From positions 2,232,001-2,296,000 of the forward strand of contig JBLDXI010000001.1 of the NCBI GenBank assembly GCA_047495785.1: a DNA stretch of 64,000 nt, read 5' to 3'. The translations under genes were made by a program, and so were the position numbers. Position 1 is the stretch's first letter. Each line of letters begins with the position of its first letter. This DNA comes from Lepidodermella squamata (taxonomy: Eukaryota > Gastrotricha). Shown piece by piece: positions 33,096 through 43,239 of the stretch. The notes beneath the pieces were generated by a model. The model was given only the letters and a program-made list of their open reading frames with translations. It ran no database searches and had not been told where the DNA came from.

Positions 33096-33600
33096 TCAAA
33101 ATGCCGGCTGAATCAACGGTCCATGCGCCTTGCGCCGGTGTCGGTACAGCGAAAATCGCTGATAAAACGCCGCTCCGCAGATGCCGCAGCCGTAAGTCGG
33201 CGAAAAATCATGCAGGTGGCGATGATCCCTAAGAGCACTTTTCGTAGTAACCCCAACGCCGCAAATATCACACGAAAGATAGGTACTAGTACGACTAATC
33301 GTGCTTGTCACTTCATCGTCATGTTGCTGATAGTGGGACGCAGTCGGCGAGTCGAAACTGGAGTAGGGCGATGACGGAAAAGCGGACATGGTTGAAATCG
33401 TGGGTTGAACTACGTAACATTCGCTTTTACCACCGCCGTTACGCAGATTGTCCAACTGAATAGCAAGCGAGTTGTAGCGTGCTTCTAGCAATTTCATATC
33501 CTTTTTCGCCGATTCAAGTTCTTCGAATCAGAAAAATATTGAAAACATTTGAGGGGAAAAGCTGAACCTTACCAGCTTTTAAATAATCGTAAGGGTCCAT
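33096..33600 (-). CDS. Two-finger C2H2 protein
   Basis: Exon 1 is 33573-33600 (MDPYDYLKA), the intron is 33521-33572 (52 nt, phase 1, GTAAGG donor) and exon 2 is 33096-33520. A short coiled coil (LESAKKDMKLLEARYNSL) is followed by a Ser/Pro/Tyr-rich stretch and two fingers: CDICGVGV...HRHLH and CGICGAAF...HRRKAH. Both have full ligand sets. Confidence 0.68.
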
Positions 33601-33666
33601 AATTTTTCAATCTAGCTAAAAATGTTCAGATTTTTACGCCTAATAAAAATGAAAAAATAGATGTCA

Positions 33667-34281
33667 CTATCTTTTTTTAGGTGACAACGGGTTCAAGTTA
33701 CTAATTTTCATCATCGATTGAAACTGGTTTCGCTTTCTCGACCGACTTCCGGCGGCTCTCATACGGATTTTATTAGCTAGCTGCTTATTAGGACTCGCTT
33801 TCAGTCGATGGGCCCTCTTAATATGCTGCTCAAGCTGGCCTTCACGAACGAAACGGCGCGAACAGATCGAACAATAAGGGTCTGGAATTTCAATAATTTC
33901 GACTTCATCTGATACCTTGGAAGTGGCCGGCTTTTTCTCAGGGATTGTTACGAAGTCGTACTTTTTCGTATCTTCAATGGCCTTTCCTAAGCCAATCCTA
34001 CACTTAACAACGAGGTTCAGCATCGAGTCTATGTAACGATTGACAGATCTATAATACAGCTTGTTTGGGCCCTTCAAATTGACCTGGTCACCGAGTCACC
34101 CGCGAAGTTCTGAAAAATTAGCCAGAATTATCGAAATTTCCGTATTTTTTTCCAACTCACTGTAAGCATGTTCCTCGCCACATTTTGCCATCAGAGCGAA
34201 TTCGGACATCAATTTACAGGTACCGGCATTAGCCGTCTCCAGCCTCTTTTCACTAGCCTCAATAAGCGACGCCAGTTTCAT
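33667..34281 (-). CDS. Single-finger C2H2 gene, two exons with uncertain junction
   Basis: Upstream exon: ATG at 34281 (MKLASLIEASEKRLETA), a coiled coil, then donor A|GTGAGT near 34160. Downstream exon: a helical segment, an EIIEIPDP stretch and one finger (CSICSRRFV...HIKRAH) with a basic tail, ending at 33667. From the obvious TTTTTCAG acceptor the downstream frame meets a TGA after four codons. Either another acceptor is used, or the gene is broken, or a base is wrong near 34090. An internal ATG at 34023 is an alternative start for the finger part. Confidence 0.5.
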
Positions 34282-34316
34282 CTCAACTAGGTATGGAAAA
34301 ATAGCAGAGATATGAA

Positions 34317-35663
34317 TCATAAGCATGTGTTGTAAAACGCTCGAACATCGACGCAATTGCTACAACAACAAATATAGTCTGACCCAGGGTTCGACTCGGT
34401 CCAGTCGGACCCGGTGACATCGCATCTATGAACATGGCGCAAATGAATAGTCACACTCGCCTTACGCGAAAACGCCATCCGACATATCGGGCAGATGTTA
34501 TCAGGCGCCGGCGTCGTAGTGGGCGTCGCCAGGCCGCGATGTTGCGTCCTTATGTGACTTTTCAGCGATTGAGGCATCCGAAAACCTCGCTGGCAATGCA
34601 TGCAGTTGAATGGGATTGGGTTCTCGCAGTGAACGGTGAGTTGGTGGCGCATGCAGTCGCCTTTTCGGTTGAAGACAGACGAGCATTTCGGGCAGGTTTT
34701 ACCCCAGGTTGGGTCGGGCGGCGCCTCTCCGGTTTGACTTTGATGCCGTGACGCCCGGCGACTTCGCGGCTGATAACTCGAGGCAACATAAATCGATTGA
34801 ATAACTGGTGATGAGGTTGAAATTGAAGCGGCTGAAGTCGATGGATATTCGAGAGCTGCCATTGATTGCGACGGCGTAAAATCATTCGAGGGGGTCACGA
34901 AATTACTCGAGTTCAATTCTGAAATTTCCAAAAACTTATAGCCTATAATTCTTTCACCAGAAACTAACGAGAAACTGTTGTAGAAGCCGCTGGGCCTTGT
35001 TGGAGGCGGTTTTTCAGGGCAGAAATCAGGCCAGTTTGCGCGGAAACGTAACCGAGAATTTCACGGAAAAAATTTAGAGCTTCCATGCCAACGAAATACG
35101 AAGATCCTGTAAAAAAACTCAATTTTCAAATTTTTTGAAAAAAATCACGATTTCAGAATTTCATTGACTTTCGATTTCTACCGAAAATACCAGACTTCTC
35201 AAAATTTTCAAAATTTTTGGTGTCAATTCGTTCGTGGCGCGGAAGAACCCGCACTTCGATGATTTTTTGCCCTGACTGTACCCCGCGAGTACAGCATAAC
35301 GCGCAGTATTGCATATAGTATCCAAGGCTGTACTCGCGGGGTACAGTCAGGGCAAAAAATCATCGAAGTGCGGGTTCTACCGCGCCACGAACGAATTGAA
35401 ATACCAATAAAATGATCGTCAATCGATTCTTCTAGAATTTGATGAAAAATTTCTACCCTTCCAGGACTAACCACTTAAAATTGACTGGTAAACCAAATTA
35501 TTCATGTACTCCAGGTAGGCCACATCGTCCATCGCGCTGAGTTCCTGAATTATGGATAACTGCTCGACTGGAACGCCGTCGAAACTCGAAGAATCTGGCG
35601 AAAGAAGCAATTAGAATTAACTTCAAAGAGAAAATTTGATAAACTAACATAGCTGATCTTCCA
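34317..35663 (-). CDS. Three-finger C2H2 protein, four exons, transposon in intron 2
   Basis: I join exon 1 (ATG 35663, MEDQL, donor GTTAGT), exon 2 (through VPVEQLSIIQEL to ILSG, donor GTTAGT near 35470), exon 3 (after TTTTTTACAG near 35107: SSYFVGMEALNFF, ending C|GTTAGT near 34978) and exon 4. Every junction is phase 1 and stays in frame. Exon 4 is Ser/Thr-rich, then has CPKC...HQLTVH, CMHC...HIRTQH and CPIC...HLRHVH, and a Cys-rich tail. Intron 2 contains the inverted-repeat element at 35223-35399. The finger spacing is irregular and differs from the big families. Confidence 0.7.
35223..35399. mobile_element. 177-bp inverted-repeat element (MITE) in an intron
   Basis: The arms begin TCAATTCGTTCGTGGCGCGG and are complementary for about 75 nt with minor differences, leaving a loop of only about 30 nt. 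It has no coding capacity. The complementarity may continue weakly into TTGGT / ACCAA outside. The GTGGCGCGGAAG part recalls the arms of the 19.4-kb element, so both may be mobilised by one transposase. Confidence 0.85.
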
Positions 35664-35871
35664 TATTTCGCGATGGTCATTAATCACATTCGTACTAGAA
35701 AATTGAATTTATTGACAAATTGTAAATAAAATTTACACACACATTTTGCATCAACAAATGAAGCACGGAACGCAAAAATAATTTTTACAATTTTTTTTTA
35801 CAACAATCTGAGCGGATAGAAACTGAAACCGAACAATCAAGTATTGAAGTAAACATAATTTTCGCACAATC

Positions 35872-36543
35872 TCAGAAAAATCGATGAACAGGATACTCGG
35901 GATAGTGGCACCCGCGTTTTTCGTGCCGCTTCAGATCCGCGCGAGACCAGAAATTCCTTGGGCATTTCGAACATAGGAAAACGGCTGAACGAAGGGATAA
36001 ATGAAGGAAGGAATGCCGAGCTAGCGAATAGTTTGAGGCGAATCGCTGCTCACAAATGTTGCACGTGTTCGCTTCCTTTCGGCGCTTTTCTAGCTCCAGA
36101 TCATCCAAGCGTCGAGTGATTTCACTCAACCGAGATTCAAAGTGAGCTGAGCGAACCGCCAATCGCTCGATTAGACGATCGCATTCGCCTGTGTAAGAAA
36201 ATAGTTTGTCAAGTGTCGCTAATGTATATCGGAATGGCAACTACTTAGAACGCTCAAATTTGGACTCGACTTGGGACTACTGCTCGAAATCGGATGTTCA
36301 ACTGACGAGCTCTCAAATAGGGGAGATGGCGATCCTCCGTCAAGGCTTTCGACTTTTTGCAGCAAATTGCGACATTTCGAATTGATCAATCGAATTAGCT
36401 CCCCGTTTTCATCTAAATAAAACTTCAAAATGAATTGATGGCAGATTTCAGAATTACAAACCAGCAGTTTCTTCGAAGCTTCGCACGCAGTCCCTGAAAC
36501 TGGAGTCCGATGAACTGCTATTTAAAGAGGGATTCGGAAACAT
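35872..36543 (-). CDS. Two-finger C2H2 protein with coiled coil, three exons
   Basis: Exon 1 is 36462-36543 (MFPNPSLNSSSSDSSF), exon 2 is 36245-36412 and exon 3 is 35872-36188. The introns are 49 and 56 nt, both phase 1. A coiled coil (CDRLIERLAVRSAHFESRL...) precedes two fingers, CNICEQRF...HSFLH and CSKCPRNF...HEKRGCH. Exon 1 and its intron are duplicated almost base for base upstream of the chimeric gene at 37450-38044. Both fingers look intact. Confidence 0.72.
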
Positions 36544-36600
36544 AAATGACGCGCGCAGCTAATTAAGTGGAAATCATAGAAAAAATATAAAACACAATTT
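36390..36600. repeat. Segmental duplication, copy 1 (pairs with 37885-38100)
   Basis: The block from CGAATTAGCTCCCCG through the 5' exon and upstream region of the gene is almost identical to 37885-38100. A neighbouring tail-anchored gene is also paired (36631-37100 with 38129-38590), so one duplication probably covered both. Confidence 0.85.
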
Positions 36601-36630
36601 TATCAAACATTAACAACGAAAAATCAATTT

Positions 36631-37100
36631 TCACAACGATAATTCGATAACCAGGACGAAACACAGGCAGAGCAGGATGAACAATAGGACCAAGTCACAG
36701 CAGTCAATGCGAGATCTTTTCTTGGGCTTTGACTGTGCCAGCAGTTTTTCATTCTCAGCAGCCAATTGGGCTAATTTCTTCGATTTGTCCGCTAAAATGT
36801 CATTAAAAAGGGCGACAAGAAAGAATACTTCATTGAACTGGCCCTTCATTAAGTAGTCGAGCCTGTCATAGTTCAGTTCCGCTAATAAAAGCAACAAAAA
36901 TTGAAAAAGAATCCGCCTTAATATCAGTTCAAATTCTTCACCATTTATTTCATTTAAGGAACAGTCGATATTCCTCTGTAATCGAATGAAAGCTTCCTGA
37001 AGTTCGATTTCAAGCCCTTTATGCCAAAAATAAGAGAATTCAGAGGTTGACGTCGACAATTTAGAACCAAACCTGGGGATCGATCTTCCTCGGATGCCAT
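36631..37100 (-). CDS. Small tail-anchored membrane protein (copy 1)
   Basis: I infer three exons. Exon 1 is 37073-37100 (MASEEDRSP, donor GTTTGG). Exon 2 begins after ATAAAG and ends at AAT G|GTGAAG. Exon 3 begins after TTTATTAG and ends at 36631. All junctions are phase 1. The product is about 115 residues: an amphipathic helix, a middle helix (DKSKKLAQLAAENEKLL), a basic patch (KPKKRSR), and a C-terminal hydrophobic run of about 20 residues after DCCD. That order is typical of a tail-anchored protein. No zinc finger. The 38.1-kb gene is its duplicate. Confidence 0.65.
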
Positions 37101-37189
37101 TTTCAGCTAGCTGACACAATTCTCAATAAATCTACAATAAATATTTAAATAAATCTAAATAAATAGCGTGCTATGACGCCAGCGATTCA

Positions 37190-37700
37190 GGCAAGCCGTC
37201 CACTTTCGACACTCAAAGGCTCGTTAGCCATGAAATACTGATATCAATCAATTAGAACTGATTTGAAAACTAAAAATCGAATGAAAATTTGCCGATTTTC
37301 ACAGACTGGTGATAATGATAGAAATATCCGAGATAGAAAAACCAATTCAAAACAAAGGCGCCGACTGCGTATAAAAGAACCGGTAGAGATAGGTAATCTG
37401 AAAAAAATTGAGCAAGTTTCCGAAATTGAACCGTTAATTTTTGAAATAATCAGCCCTGCTTGTGAACCTCGCGCAAATGGCGGAATAAACTGTGCTTCGA
37501 TGATAGAATTTTCGGACAGACCGGACAAGCCGGTGCTGCTGCTCCGCTAGCGACGTCTTTCGGAATCGAATGAATTTTCAGGTAATGACGATCTAACCCA
37601 GCTGAATTCGCCATTCTCTTCAAGCAAACTAAGCAGCGATTCGCGCTGATCGTAAGCGGTGAACCAGGCGTTTTTTCGACTGAAAGAAGCTTTTCTTCGA
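37190..37700. repeat. Segmental duplication with 54905-55400
   Basis: From near the start of the 54.7-kb gene (CCACTTT.GACAC.AAAG.CTCGTTAGCCAT) through the finger exon ending TTTTCTTC.ACAA, the two regions match nearly base for base. Here the block supplies the finger exon of the chimeric gene. The breakpoint lies at about 37700. Confidence 0.85.
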
Positions 37701-38044
37701 CAAAGGACCTCTGGCCATCAACTATGGTGACGTAAACCCAATACACAACTGAGATAAGGATTAGGATTTTGAATGTGAGCCAGTAGCTGGCCGTCACATA
37801 TCCGTCGCAATAACAGCCCAGTTCGATCGCTGCATTAGAGCCAACATTTTCAACCCCTTGTTCCCTAAAGCTCCTGCTCGGAATAATTAATCGAATTAGC
37901 TCCCCGTTTTCATCCAAATAAAACTTCAAAATGAATTGATGGCAGATTTCAGAATTACAAACCAGCAGTTTCTTCGAAGCTTCGCACGCAGTCCCTGAAA
38001 CTGGAGTCCGATGAACTGCTATTTAAAGAGGGATTCGGAAACAT
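37450..38044 (-). CDS. Chimeric gene: duplicated leader + membrane segment + two fingers
   Basis: The leader exon (ATG 38044, MFPNPSLNSSSSDSSF) is a copy of that at 36543. The next exon opens DENGELIRLI and then carries a membrane-spanning segment like that of the 38.7-kb gene (FKILILISVVYWVYV...DGQ). It runs directly into a finger segment nearly the same as at 55156-55430 (CLVC...HYLKIH, CPVCPKIL...HLREVH). The acceptor before DENGEL reads TTTG-G where the parent has TTTA-G, so the AG is lost; splicing must find another site or the gene is silent. Parents and breakpoints are visible in sequence; expression is unknown. Confidence 0.6.
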
Positions 38045-38128
38045 AAATGACGCGCGCAGCTAATTAAGTGGAAATCATAGGAAAATATGAAACAAATTTG
38101 TATCAAACATCAACGAAAAATTAATTTT

Positions 38129-38590
38129 TCACAACGATAATTCGATAACCAGGACGAAACACAGGCAGAGCAGGATGAACAATAGGACCAAGTCACAGCA
38201 GTCAATGCGAGATCTTTTCTTGGGCTTCGACTGTGCCAGCAGTTTTTCATTCTCAGCAGCCAATTGGGCTAATTTCTTCGATTTGTCCGCTAAAATGTCA
38301 TTAAAAAGGGCGACGAGAAAGAATACTTCATTGAACTGAACTTTCATCATATAGTCTAACCGGTCGTAATTGATCTCGGCTAATAAAAACAACAAAAATT
38401 GAAAAAATTGCCTTGATACCAGTGAATTAACAATTTATCTCAGCTAGAGAACAGTCGATATTTCTCTGTAATCGAACGAAAGCTTCTTGAACTTCGATTT
38501 CGAGGTCTTATGACGAAAAATCAAAGGAATCGAACGTTGAGGTCAACAATTCACAATCAAACCTGCGGAACGATCTTCTTGGGATGCCAT
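38129..38590 (-). CDS. Small tail-anchored membrane protein (copy 2)
   Basis: This has the same three-exon plan as 36631-37100. The ATG is at 38590 (MASQEDRSA), donor GTTTGA, acceptor ATAAG, second donor T|GTTAAT and acceptor TTATTAG. The last 75 residues are almost identical to copy 1, including the basic patch and the C-terminal hydrophobic anchor. Earlier exons differ at several residues (EVQEAFVRLQR against ELQEAFIRLQR), so the 3' part may have been homogenised. No sign of decay. Confidence 0.65.
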
Positions 38591-38675
38591 TTTCAACTAG
38601 CCGAAACAATTAGAATAAATCTACAATCCCCAAATAAAATTGATCAAATTCATCATAAGTAAAAATTTTGTATCG

Positions 38676-38951
38676 TTACGACTCCTGGCCATCAAAAAAG
38701 ATGATGTAGACGCAATGCAAGAATATGCTAACGATCAGAATGTCGAACGCGAGCCAAAATCCGAAGCTATCACTCATTTGTTCATCAAACACCACTAATC
38801 CATCGCCAAGTTTGATCGATGAGTCAACATTTTCAGCTTCTTCGAGTTCAATGGAGCCTAAAATGTTCGAATCGTTCGTCAAACAGTCAAGCGCCGTAAC
38901 CACCTTCTCCAGTTGTTCTTCAACGGAGTCGTAAAATGGGATCGAAGTCAT
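38676..38951 (-). CDS. Small tail-anchored membrane protein, unknown function
   Basis: This is a 91-residue single exon. The N-terminal two thirds is acidic and helical (VEEQLEKVVTALDCL...IELEEAENVD). The C-terminus has a hydrophobic segment (FDILIVSIFLHCVYIIFF) ending DGQES. The segment around the membrane span and DGQ tail matches the middle of the chimeric gene at 37450-38044, so that gene probably took this exon or a sister of it. Confidence 0.6.
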   Translation of the reverse strand: MTSIPFYDSVEEQLEKVVTALDCLTNDSNILGSIELEEAENVDSSIKLGDGLVVFDEQMSDSFGFWLAFDILIVSIFLHCVYIIFFDGQES

Positions 38952-39098
38952 TGAACGCCGTAGATCTACAGGATCGATGGGTTAACTTTTAAAACTTAGA
39001 AACGTTCAAACAAACCAGGATTTGAGCAAACACAGTTATTCATCTTTGAAAAATATCTCAATTCTAAAATAAAACCCATGAATCAAAAGAAAGAAGTC

Positions 39099-39501
39099 TC
39101 AAATTTTGCAAAATATGAAAACGTACAAAACGAAACCCAAGACAGTAATCAAAGTAGAAAATAAAACAACAAGTAAAATACGTCGGAGCCAGGTCATTTT
39201 AGAATCACCGGTCTGCAATGACTCAGTTTCAACTTCGAAAACTTGACCATCATTCATAATTACGACAGGAGAGAGAACCATTTTCAATTTACGCAAAACT
39301 TCCAACTGACTGCCCGCCATAGCTAAAAGTTGCCTCTTCTTAACATTCGGCTTCCGGCCATCTAGAAATAAATTCATAAAAATTAGTAAAAAAATCAGGA
39401 AACTTTGAATTTTCAATACTTTGAATTTTCTCAATAACTTGGATCTGCTGCTCTTCCGCTTCCTCAAGCACCGCTAGACATTCGATTACATTCGCATTCA
39501 T
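39099..39501 (-). CDS. Small tail-anchored membrane protein with coiled coil
   Basis: Exon 1 begins MNANVIECLAVLEEAEEQQ at 39501. Its donor is A|GTATTG near 39422 and the acceptor is TTTCTAG near 39362, phase 1. Splicing removes a hydrophobic stretch that would otherwise be read through. The C-terminus has a strong hydrophobic segment (RILLVVLFSTLITVLGFVLY) a few residues from the end. It fits with the 36.6, 38.1 and 38.7 kb genes as a local group of membrane-anchored proteins. Confidence 0.58.
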
Positions 39502-39706
39502 CAATCAAAATATTTTTATTAACTATTTGAAAAAATTGAAAAAAACAATAGCGATAAAATTTGTTTTTTCTTCTTCTCAATTTTACATAATATTATTATT
39601 AAAAAAAGCAAGGATAAAATCAACAAAAATTCTTCATGAACTTCATCATTCTCTTTCGTAAAATTGAGCAAAAAAATTGGAAGGCCCGAGATATTTTAAA
39701 AAATTG

Positions 39707-40203
39707 TCAATCTTTGTGAACAACGCGTTTATGCTGGTACAGCCCAGCACTCTGCTTGAAAGCTTTCCCGCACAATTCGCACGCGAATCGCGGCGAGGCG
39801 TCGTGGATGTACCGATGCTGCCGGTACGCCGCCTGGCTCGCCAGCCGTTTCGGGCACAAATCGCATTGGTAACCTGGGGCATGATGTTCGCCGGTCGCAT
39901 CCGCCGATCCGCTCGGACCGGTTGTCACTGGAGTTGCATGACTCGCCTCGGCCTGGTTGTTGAATTCTTCGTCGTGTTCTTCGTCTTGGATGTATTCGGT
40001 GTAGTCCGGCTTCACCTCGGTGGCATTGCCGGAGCTATCGACCGCCAGGGGCATGCTGAATACCGGCCCGCCGTGCGTCGGGGCGGCTGGGTGAAGCTGG
40101 AGCCGTCCCAGGCCGGTGCCAGGGGAGGTTAGGAGTAGCATCGATGAAGCGAGAGGCGAGTTTGGTAAATTCGAGGCGGCAAAGTTTTGACCGATGGGTA
40201 GTA
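39707..40203 (-). CDS. Two-finger C2H2 protein, GC-rich coding sequence
   Basis: The last exon (after TTATTAG near 40203) reads VLPIGQNFAASNLP and on through the ATG at 40141. It has an acidic stretch (DYTEYIQDEEHDEEF) and two fingers, CDLCPKRL...HRYIH and CELCGKAF...HKRVVH, ending near the stop. Base composition is clearly GC-richer than in neighbouring genes, with G/C at third positions. That may reflect an older, more constrained or highly expressed gene. The first exon could not be located. Finger linker is HDASPRFA. Confidence 0.62.
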
Positions 40204-40916
40204 CCTAATAAGAAATATTAATGATTTAATAATTTTCATTTCAGTGATTCATTCCGGAAATTGAGTTCCAGTTATAAACACTCTCGAAGCCCACGAACCT
40301 GTGAATTCTCGTAACTCCGCAACTCCGCGACCCTACTGCTCATGCCTGGGGCATTAATTCGCTGATGCCCAAACGAAGTTCAATCATTCGTCACTTTGCG
40401 AAACAATTTCTATTTACCGCGAAGAACTGACAGCTAACAACTTCGATTATTTCTTCGCTTATGACTTCGCTTAACGCGCGCAACATAATTTAAGGTGTCG
40501 CGCAACAGACCGTCGCGCAGAAGAAATTTATCCGCGCGTACACCACTTCAAAAGCAGCGCATTTGTAATCACAAGGTCGCGCAATAAGATAAATTTGTCG
40601 CAGAGCTAAAACAGAGCGTAGCTAACCCAATTTTATCGAAATTTGATTTAGAACAGGAGCAACCGAGCCGCATTTAGAATTCGACAAGAACATTCACGGC
40701 CTCGGCCGCCAGTTTTACAGACGTTAGAACAACCGCCCTGCGATTGTGCAGGTGCAATCAGACGTTGGTTGATTTTCAGACTGTTTTTCGACGAAGCCAG
40801 GCGTGTCATCAAAAATAATCCTGGCTTTGAATCGGCGCACTTATGCCAACGGTGCCACGGCTCTCTCTCTCTCTCTCTCTCTCCTGTCTCTCGGTGGACG
40901 CCCGGGCTTGTTGCGC

Positions 40917-40988
40917 TTGAAAGCTACGACTTAACCCGGATTGGTTTCGTCCATACATAGACCCCATGATAGCGACGAATCGACATGT
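40917..40988. repeat. 72-bp direct repeat, copy 1 (copy 2 at 41727-41800)
   Basis: The segment AAAGCTACGACTTA.CCCGG...GCGACGAATCGACATGTCT occurs twice, nearly identical, flanking the transposase-like frame. It may be a piece of the same element duplicated during decay or by nested insertion. Confidence 0.8.
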
Positions 40989-41230
40989 CTGAGAAGCGGT
41001 TTCGCTCAATTTGTGTGTAATTTCAACTTGAACTTCGTTCGCGTTTAGTTGGATACGCGTTTACATGGAATATAACAGGATACGAGCCGACTTGAGCCAA
41101 TTCATGGAAAACGCTCAGTTCCAGGTTCCAGCCTTCCAATTGGGGTTGCAATAACACGACCATTTTGTTCTATACCTAATTAATAGTCCTCGCAATCAGC
41201 ATTATTATTCTGATTATCGAGTCAACTGTA

Positions 41231-41710
41231 ATGTCTGCTCTGCTTGAACGCCCTTACGCCGATCGCCTCGATCAAGCAGTCGCCCAAGTAAGGGCGGGGA
41301 ACATGTCCGGCGTTGTGGCCGCACGTGTCTACGGTGTCAAGAATTACACTATTTCGCGGCGCATGAAAAACGGCGATCTTCATCTCCGTGGCCGGCGGAC
41401 TCTCTTCAAACCGGAACAAGAACGGGCGATTGTGGACCGGTTGATTGTGGACCGGTTGCCCTTGACGCGTGATCGGATTCGGCAAGTCGCTTTCAAGTTT
41501 GCTGAAGAGCTGGCAGTCGAAAACCAGTTTAAAGACAGCAGAGCGAGCCAGAAATGGCTTCGCGGCTTTTTAAAGAGGCATGAAGACGTCGCGGCTCGAC
41601 GGGCTGAGACTTTGTCTTACGCGAGAGCCGCCAGTTTCACGAGGCATCGAATTTCCGAAATACCATCGAGCCATCAACCGGCGGTTAATGCAGCGGTTTG
41701 TGATGAATAA
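41231..41710 (+). pseudogene. pogo/Tigger-like transposase, N-terminal DNA-binding part only
   Basis: The 159-residue frame has a psq-type helix-turn-helix (YADRLDQAVAQVRAGNMS...AARVYGV), then a CENP-B-like second helical domain with WLRGFLKRHEDVAARRAE, where pogo-family proteins have WL..F..RH....R..E. A 15-nt duplication gives IVDRLIVDRL. The catalytic DDE domain is absent after the frame ends. It is on the plus strand, unlike nearly all host genes here. Confidence 0.7.
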
Positions 41711-42062
41711 TCGCCGTCGTCTTCGTCGAAAGCTACGACTTAGCCCGGATTGGTTTCGTCCATACATAGACCCCATGATAGCGACGAATCGACATGTCTT
41801 TGGCGAGAAAAATTATGAGAAATCGCCTTCCTCGGAGTATTTATTGCTCCAATCAAGCGCAATCCACCCAATCCATCTAATCTTCATACGCTTGAGGCCC
41901 CAGTTCTAAAGCACATACGCACCCGCTGCGCACCTCGACACGCACCCCGCGCGGCGTCTGAGACAGTTTGCCCTGTTTTACAGCCCGCGATCAAGGGATT
42001 ATCTGTATTCAAGTGTTTACTCGCCGGTTTAGCTGCTAGCTGCGTGAAGAGCTACGGGCCGT

Positions 42063-42102
42063 GTCCTTGAGACTAAAATGTACGTCTTAGTCTCAAGGCC
42101 GT
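42063..42102. repeat. Short hairpin
   Basis: CCTTGAGACTAA and its complement TTAGTCTCAAGG flank a loop of about 10 nt. It lies within the decayed transposon region and probably belongs to another inverted-repeat remnant. Confidence 0.65.
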
Positions 42103-43239
42103 GTCCGGTCATTAAACTGGGTCGCCATAAACGCGCTACCTACAGCTACAACAACAAATCAACAGCTGCAAACTTTTTCGAGAAATGACCAATATACGAT
42201 ATTATTATAGGAATAATTTCAAGTGACCTGAATTGAAAGATGCGTCGACCATCGGGCCGACATCTTCCATTAAACTAGTCGCATAATTTAAAGTCTAAAA
42301 GACCTAACATCCAAGCCGAGAAAACATTTTTACACCGACGCACTCCCGTAGCACGGCCGTAGTATTCTACGTAGCAACCTCTTCTCTTCTCGCCGCCTCG
42401 TTGCCAAAAAATGGGCCCCTATTACCAAGGAAAGCCTAGGCTTCCGCGTACGACCCGGAGAAAACAGGTTGCCAGTTGTTTTTCAACTCGTTGTAGCCTT
42501 CAAAAATTCCACCTGTTGGTAGCTGGGATTCTACATCATCTGTTCAATCTGTTCATTGATCAATTCTTCAATTTCGTCGAGAAATCTCGTTTCACCGTTG
42601 AGAAAGATGAAATAAGGGCATGCTACGTGATTTGTATTTTGCGCGACTGGTGTTATTATCCTGCGCGACGGGTGTTAATATTCTGCGCGACACATTCTGC
42701 TAGTGCGCGACGCTTTCGTTTACTTTGCGCACATCTGTTTCTTTTGCGCGTTTACTGAATTTATTTGCGCGACGCCTGTCGAAGACCCCTAATAAACTTG
42801 GCTCGAAAAGCGCTATTAATCGACGTCTCGAAATTTTTGAACAGTCTCGGCATTTCGGCGATGGATGTTATTTCGGCTCATCAGAGAATTAGATTCCAGA
42901 AAGTTAGCGTCGACAACATCAGCGAAACCGTTGGATTTCAATCTTTGGGATTCTACCGCTGAACCTGAAACACTGTCCGAATGTCTCAAACCTCGTACAT
43001 ACTCAAGTCCATTATTTTTCAGAATTTTCTATTTTTTCCAAGAGATTTCCCATTTATTCCCATGGTCATCGAATGTTCTGAAAAGCCTCATCTCCAGCTT
43101 TAGTGGAAGGAATACCAGGGCAAACGACACGTCAATATTTACCAGTCAAGCAAAATTGTGGCTGATCCAAAATTACGAGAATTCAGCTGGGCTGTGGAAA
43201 GCAACAAGTGATGTCAAGTGACGACCATCCCGATATAAA

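Larger units (their letters stand above)
40430..42790. mobile_element. Decayed DNA transposon with subterminal GTCGCGCA arrays
   Basis: About 40480-40600 holds several copies of GTCGCGCA (forward). About 42635-42775 holds five or more copies of its complement TGCGCGAC at roughly 20-30 nt spacing. Such inverted subterminal arrays are typical transposase-binding regions. Between them lies a pogo/Tigger-like transposase N-terminus (41231-41710). A (CT)n tract at 40861-40883 and a 72-bp direct repeat also lie inside. The exact ends and target duplication were not found. Confidence 0.55.

Noticed and set aside
34380-34440. GGTTCGACTC resembling a tRNA T-arm
   Set aside because: It lies within the last exon of the three-finger gene, and no acceptor or anticodon arms can be folded around it.
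40861-40883. (CT)n tract
   Set aside because: A plain microsatellite; no regulatory claim can be supported.
42411-43221. Plus-strand frames of 65-118 residues near 42.4-43.2 kb
   Set aside because: No recognisable domain, and they overlap the subterminal repeat array of the decayed transposon.
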